10,906 nucleotides of DNA. Origin: an uncultured Bacteroidales bacterium. Lineage in GTDB: Bacteria > Bacteroidota > Bacteroidia > Bacteroidales > Tenuifilaceae. Location: contig CALGIR010000019.1 in NCBI GenBank assembly GCA_937915475.1, positions 1 to 10,906 on the forward strand. The letters run 5' to 3'. Numbering within the stretch: position 1 is the stretch's first letter; each line of letters begins with the position of its first letter. A program made the position numbers and the translations under genes. Shown here one piece after another: positions 7,412 through 10,906 of the stretch. Under the pieces are notes generated by a model. It was not told the DNA's origin. It did not search any database and saw only the letters and a program-made list of their open reading frames with translations.

Positions 7412-8029
7412 TTATTTGTGCGTCCGAAAAACAATCAAAGGACCTGGCTCAAACTGTAGTTCGAACCAATCTCCAAGAGATTGATTTAGGGTTCCCATCC
7501 AGGGTTCATTTAGCTTGTCATTTACAAGAGGATACTTAAGATTGGCAGTAGTTACAAGGGTATTGTTGTTAAACGAAAATATTGATACCTGTTCCCCTTC
7601 ATGGCTGGTTAGCTTGGCCGATTTTAGCAATGGCACAAAAACGCCATAATCGGTTACCATTTGAACATCCATACCCATTTGCTGGTAACTTGTAAGTAGC
7701 CCCACATTGCCTATTGTATGGTCATCGCGCATACCCGTTCCAGCCAATATCGATATCCTGTTAAAACCCCTCTCCTTACACCAATGAATTGCCTTTGTTA
7801 AGTCGTTGCTATCCTGGTCGGGATTAAAATATAACCTATCGGAAAACCTTACTTTAAGCTCATCGGTAACCGAGTCTAAATCGCCTACAATGGCCGTTGG
7901 CTCAATCCCATAAGCAAGAAGACTCGATGAAGAGCCATCGCAACAAATAATGCGTGAAGCACTTTTTAACATCGCCAGTGGAATTGGATGTGTGGGAAAA
8001 CGACCTTTGGCAAGAACTACTGTATTCAT
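7412..8029 (-). CDS. Thiamine pyrophosphokinase (thiamine diphosphokinase)
   Basis: The enzyme transfers diphosphate from ATP to thiamine, giving thiamine diphosphate and trapping imported thiamine in the cytoplasm. The 205-residue length fits the family. Visible motifs are CCDGSSS (29-35), the metal and ATP site GDLDSV (49-54), DQDSNDLTKAI (71-81) and GMRDDHTIGN (99-108), which are the conserved TPK signatures. The C-terminal half (from about 125) is the beta-sandwich thiamine-binding domain. It is the last gene of a - strand operon after the TonB receptor and pnuT, the arrangement of the thiamine-regulated cluster of Bacteroides, where this gene was called tnr3. Its start lies 23 bases after the pnuT stop, across a hexamer repeat. 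Confidence 0.93.
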   Translation of the reverse strand: MNTVVLAKGRFPTHPIPLAMLKSASRIICCDGSSSSLLAYGIEPTAIVGDLDSVTDELKVRFSDRLYFNPDQDSNDLTKAIHWCKERGFNRISILAGTGMRDDHTIGNVGLLTSYQQMGMDVQMVTDYGVFVPLLKSAKLTSHEGEQVSIFSFNNNTLVTTANLKYPLVNDKLNEPWMGTLNQSLGDWFELQFEPGPLIVFRTHK

Positions 8030-8034
8030 TTAGA

Positions 8035-8084
8035 TTGAGGTTAAGGTTGAGGTTAAGGGCCTGCCTGCCGAAGGCAGGTTGAGG
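8035..8084. repeat. TTRAGG hexamer array interrupted by a GC-rich palindrome
   Basis: On the + strand the 12-mer TTGAGGTTAAGG occurs twice in perfect tandem (8035-8058), giving four TTRAGG hexamers. A fifth, TTGAGG, stands at 8079-8084 after a 20-base GC-rich insert. The array spans the end of pnuT and the gap before the TPK start; the pnuT stop codon lies in the fourth hexamer. Intergenic arrays of this kind are typical of neutral or REP-like repeats, but the family cannot be named from one copy. Confidence 0.8.
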
Positions 8085-8658
8085 TATAATGTTTTTTCCA
8101 CTGCAAATAGCCCACAATACTCATGGTAAAGTAAAAGAAAAACAGCACTGAGGTTGGGTAAAGTCCCTTGTAAATGTATAATCCCAGCGATACTGCATTA
8201 GCTAACATCCACAGCCACCACATATCTAAAATCTTTCGGGTTAACATCCATGTGGCGGTAATACTAAGAGCCGTTGTAAAAGCATCGCCGTAGGGAACCG
8301 GCGAATCAGTAAAATTAATCAACACATAAACTAGCAACACAAATATAGCAACTGTTATGGCAAGTAAAGCAATTGCCAAACCAGATTTTAACCGAATAAT
8401 GGGAAGCCCATCGGACTTCCCATTTCTCCCTCCGTATAACCAATGCCACCAACCATATATGCTAACTGCAAGGTAGTAGAACTGTAAACTCATATCGGCA
8501 TAAAACTTTGTTGTGAAAAAAATATAGATGTATAGTGCCGAAGTAATAATTCCCACGGGCCACAGCCAAATATTCTGTTTAATCTCCAGATATAAAAAAA
8601 CCAATCCGGTAATTGCACCAATAATCTCTATATAATGGGCTTGTATCCAGTCTATCAT
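8053..8658 (-). CDS. pnuT: PnuC-family thiamine transporter PnuT
   Basis: This is an inner-membrane facilitator of the PnuC family, which imports vitamin precursors that are then trapped by phosphorylation. Beside a TPK gene the substrate is most likely thiamine (PnuT) rather than nicotinamide riboside. The 201-residue protein has about seven hydrophobic segments. It carries PnuC-type motifs: WPVGIITSALYIYIFF, SLQFYYLAVSIYGWWHW, WMLTRKILDMWWLWMLANAVS and YIYKGLYPTSVLFFFYF. The start used is the ATG at 8658; a TTG two codons earlier is possible but less likely. The receptor gene stops 89 bases upstream, so they probably share a transcript. The last ten or so residues (TSTCLRQAGP) are encoded by the hexamer and palindrome repeat and look like an accidental extension beyond the usual end near GYLQWKK. 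Confidence 0.9.
   Translation of the reverse strand: MIDWIQAHYIEIIGAITGLVFLYLEIKQNIWLWPVGIITSALYIYIFFTTKFYADMSLQFYYLAVSIYGWWHWLYGGRNGKSDGLPIIRLKSGLAIALLAITVAIFVLLVYVLINFTDSPVPYGDAFTTALSITATWMLTRKILDMWWLWMLANAVSLGLYIYKGLYPTSVLFFFYFTMSIVGYLQWKKHYTSTCLRQAGP
8060..8078. repeat. GC-rich REP-like palindrome
   Basis: CCTGCC (8064-8069) pairs with GGCAGG (8073-8078) around a 3-base loop GAA, and a slipped second CCTGCC (8060-8065) offers an alternative stem. On the coding strand it reads CCTGCCTTCGGCAGG followed by CAGG. There is no T-run after it on the - strand, so it is not a standard terminator. It is translated as part of the pnuT tail. Confidence 0.75.
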
Positions 8659-8747
8659 GAACAATCAATTAAATGTATGTCAACAAAGTTGTTTTTATAT
8701 ACTCAATCCAAATACTCTAACACCTGTAAGCTAATGATTTAAATAAA

Positions 8748-10906
8748 TTAAAATTCAACAGCCAATCGCCCCATAAAATTTATCCCTGCCTGCGGAAAAA
8801 ATCCATCCTCCCGTGCCTCGGGGCTCCCATCGTTAAACTCAGCTCTCCATACCCAACCATTGGCTATATAATCTGCATTAAATATGTTATTTACAAACAG
8901 TTGAAGGCTTATGGCTTTTGTTCCTTTAACCTTCAGTTTATAATCAACTTTAAGATTATTAACAAAGTATGCGTCAAGCATACGCGTTTTATTGCTTGTA
9001 TTGTCAATATACTGTGAACCAACATATTTTGATACTAATGTTAAGCCTAAATTTTTAATGGGTTCAACCCTAATTTGGCTCGACGCCACTATGGGTGGTG
9101 AAAATGAGATATCGGTATTGCCTAGCTCATAAATATTCTGTCCAACATAACTCCAATCCGCATCATAAAGTTCAACGTACTCAACAAAATTCACTATTTT
9201 ATTCTCACTTATTGTAACATTGGCATCCCACCTTAGCCAATTTGTAAAAATTAGGCCCGTCATAATTTCAACACCCATTCTATAACTTTTATCAACATTG
9301 GTCATTAGCGAATATCCGCTTTCGCTAAGTTCTCCTGTTAACACAAGTTGGTCTTTATAATCCATGTAGAAGAGGTTTGCACCCAATGAAAAATTTTGAG
9401 ATTTTAGGTTATATCCCAACTCATAATCAATTAATTGCTCACGCTTTGGGGTATTGTTTTCTTCAAACTTAAGTGCATCCTTTAGGTCGGCACGACTTGG
9501 CTCGCGCTGTGCAGTTGCAACAGAGAAAAAAGCCTCATGCCCCTGTGCAAATGTGAAGAACACACCAGCCTTGGGATTAAAAAAGTCCCACCTATGCGCT
9601 TGCTCAATCGATTGCAAATCGTCATCGAATCCTCCTAAGCTATAGGAAATTCCTCGATATTGAACATCGCCAAAAAGGGAAAGATTATCAATTATTTGGT
9701 AGGTCGATTTTAGAAAGATATTAAAATCTTGTTTATCCCCCGTATTACGGTACCATTCGTAATGGTTTGGAATACCGATATTTGTGCTTGTCCACAAAAC
9801 ATTGCCAAAGTGATTGTTATTGTACTGATTCCATCCGCCACCAAGCGTTGTTACTAGTGCACTCTTTTTGTAATTAAGAGAGAATGTTGCCCCATAAAAA
9901 TCATTATCAAGGCATTTTTCCCTAATCATATCCACTTTCTTTATGGTTTCCCCATCTATGGTAAATGGTTCTATTCCATACTCTTTAAGTTTTCGCCCCC
10001 GCTTATACTGCTCATAATAACCCTCGCCTGTAATCAAAAACCCCGCAAAATTAAGTGATAATGATTGGCTTAGCTGATGACTATAAATTAGATGATAGTG
10101 ATTCTGTATGTAATTATCCGATTCGTTGGGATAGAATTGCCTTATACCATCCTCATTCTTACCCATATATCCGGCAGGATTATATTGCTGATTTTCCTCA
10201 AGCATATTGCTAGGTGTACCCTCCCAGGTTATGCCAGTATGCTGTACCCCATGGATTAGGTTAAACCGCAGCAAACTCTTTTCTGTGTGCCAAGCACCAG
10301 TAAGAAATAGGGATTCGTGGTCGGACCAGCCCCTATCAATATACCCATCTGATTTAACCTTTGAGTAACGGGACTCGAAGCTGAATGAATTATTAATCAA
10401 TCCTGTTCCCGCTTTAAATGATGTTTTTAGGGTATTAAACGAGCCAGCCAAAACCTCGGCATTGGCAAATGGCTCAGGTGTGAGTGTAGATGTTTGGAAG
10501 TTTACCGTTGCGCCAAAGGCACCTGCCCCTTGTGTTGATGTTCCTACGCCTCGTTGTACCTGAATATTATCAACAGAGCTAGCAAAATCGGGCATATTAA
10601 CCCAGAAAACAGCTTGCGATTCTGGGTCGTTGAGCGGAACACCGTTAACCGTTACATTAATTCGGCTTGCATCGGTTCCGCGAATGCGGAAAGAGGAGTT
10701 GCCCACACCCGTTCCACCCTCAGAAACAGCAACCACCGAGGGCACCATCTGAAGTTGATAAGGTATATCGAAACCCGATTTTTGTTTCTCCAACTCCTCG
10801 GCATTAATGGTTGTTTGCGCAATTGGCATCTGGCTACTGGCACGCGTTGAGCTAACAATTACCTCTGAGCAGCCGGAAATTGTCATCGGGGCCGACGCGC
10901 TTCCGC
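8748..10906 (-). CDS. TonB-dependent outer-membrane receptor, probably for thiamine, 5' part missing
   Basis: This is a 22-strand-barrel outer-membrane importer energised by TonB. About 718 residues are visible and the frame is open to the right edge, so the ATG at 10886 is not a reliable start; signal peptide and any N-terminal domain lie outside. EVIVSSTRAS resembles a TonB box. The plug follows (IAQTTINAEELEKQ, SFRIRGTDASRINVTVNGVP, NIQVQRGVGTSTQGAGAFG), then the barrel with many aromatic strand ends and C-terminal FPQAGINFMGRLAVEF, ending in the Phe recognised by the BAM machinery. The downstream pnuT and TPK genes give the substrate: thiamine or a thiamine-related compound, as in the omr1-pnuT-tnr3 cluster of Bacteroides. 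Without that context it would be called only a siderophore- or vitamin-type receptor. The final 45 bases differ sharply in composition. Confidence 0.9.
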   Translation of the reverse strand, partial: GSASAPMTISGCSEVIVSSTRASSQMPIAQTTINAEELEKQKSGFDIPYQLQMVPSVVAVSEGGTGVGNSSFRIRGTDASRINVTVNGVPLNDPESQAVFWVNMPDFASSVDNIQVQRGVGTSTQGAGAFGATVNFQTSTLTPEPFANAEVLAGSFNTLKTSFKAGTGLINNSFSFESRYSKVKSDGYIDRGWSDHESLFLTGAWHTEKSLLRFNLIHGVQHTGITWEGTPSNMLEENQQYNPAGYMGKNEDGIRQFYPNESDNYIQNHYHLIYSHQLSQSLSLNFAGFLITGEGYYEQYKRGRKLKEYGIEPFTIDGETIKKVDMIREKCLDNDFYGATFSLNYKKSALVTTLGGGWNQYNNNHFGNVLWTSTNIGIPNHYEWYRNTGDKQDFNIFLKSTYQIIDNLSLFGDVQYRGISYSLGGFDDDLQSIEQAHRWDFFNPKAGVFFTFAQGHEAFFSVATAQREPSRADLKDALKFEENNTPKREQLIDYELGYNLKSQNFSLGANLFYMDYKDQLVLTGELSESGYSLMTNVDKSYRMGVEIMTGLIFTNWLRWDANVTISENKIVNFVEYVELYDADWSYVGQNIYELGNTDISFSPPIVASSQIRVEPIKNLGLTLVSKYVGSQYIDNTSNKTRMLDAYFVNNLKVDYKLKVKGTKAISLQLFVNNIFNADYIANGWVWRAEFNDGSPEAREDGFFPQAGINFMGRLAVEF

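Noticed and set aside
8035..8058. Telomere-like repeat
   Set aside because: TTGAGG/TTAAGG resembles TTAGGG only loosely, occurs four times in tandem and sits inside an operon, so a telomeric role is not credible.
8659..8664. TTG start two codons upstream of the pnuT ATG
   Set aside because: A normal ATG at 8658 begins the conserved N-terminus; the TTG adds only two residues and has no supporting signal.
8670..8695. Separate promoter or terminator in the receptor-pnuT gap
   Set aside because: A small CAAC/GTTG hairpin is present but has no T-run on the - strand, and no TAnnTTTG box was found, so one operon is the simpler reading.
8783..8796. Second copy of the GC-rich palindrome (CCCTGCCTGCGG)
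   Set aside because: It lacks the second arm and encodes conserved receptor residues FFPQAG, so the likeness is due to codons.

Overview
The window looks like one fragment of a Bacteroidota chromosome, most likely Bacteroidales or Marinilabiliales. The evidence is a type IX secretion (T9SS) C-terminal sorting domain, an outer-membrane TonB receptor next to a PnuC-type transporter and a thiamine pyrophosphokinase, AT-rich start regions with no Shine-Dalgarno sequence, and promoter elements of the Bacteroidota form TAnnTTTG. Both ends cut through genes, so it appears to be a whole assembly contig. The genus cannot be fixed from this sequence.

Left part (1-2466). The 3' end of a large secreted protein runs on the + strand: a choice-of-anchor J (cleaved-adhesin) domain, a starch-binding-like beta domain and a T9SS sorting tail, ending at a strong hairpin terminator. 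The first 55 bases of the window recur exactly at 493-547, so the protein carries tandem near-identical domains of 164 residues and the contig starts inside that repeat. mnmA (tRNA 2-thiouridylase) follows on the - strand, convergent with it.

Centre (2692-7393, + strand). crtI and crtB overlap by 14 bases and give a minimal carotenoid module: GGPP to phytoene by CrtB, then desaturation by CrtI. After a good promoter come a 37-kDa nucleoid-associated protein (YejK/NdpA family), a DUF5063 protein, and a DEDDy 3'-5' exonuclease whose start codon overlaps the DUF5063 stop (ATGA).

Right part (10906-7412, - strand). A TonB-dependent receptor (5' end missing), pnuT and thiamine pyrophosphokinase form a thiamine scavenging operon of the type known in Bacteroides: outer-membrane uptake, inner-membrane transport, then trapping as thiamine diphosphate. 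The expected THI-box riboswitch would lie beyond the right edge. The 3' end of pnuT runs into an array of TTRAGG hexamers with a GC-rich palindrome in it.

I saw no RNA gene, CRISPR array, insertion sequence or new defence system. The oddest items are the collapsed domain repeat at the left end, the hexamer and palindrome at the pnuT/TPK junction, and an abrupt GC-rich stretch at the right edge that may be a chimeric join.
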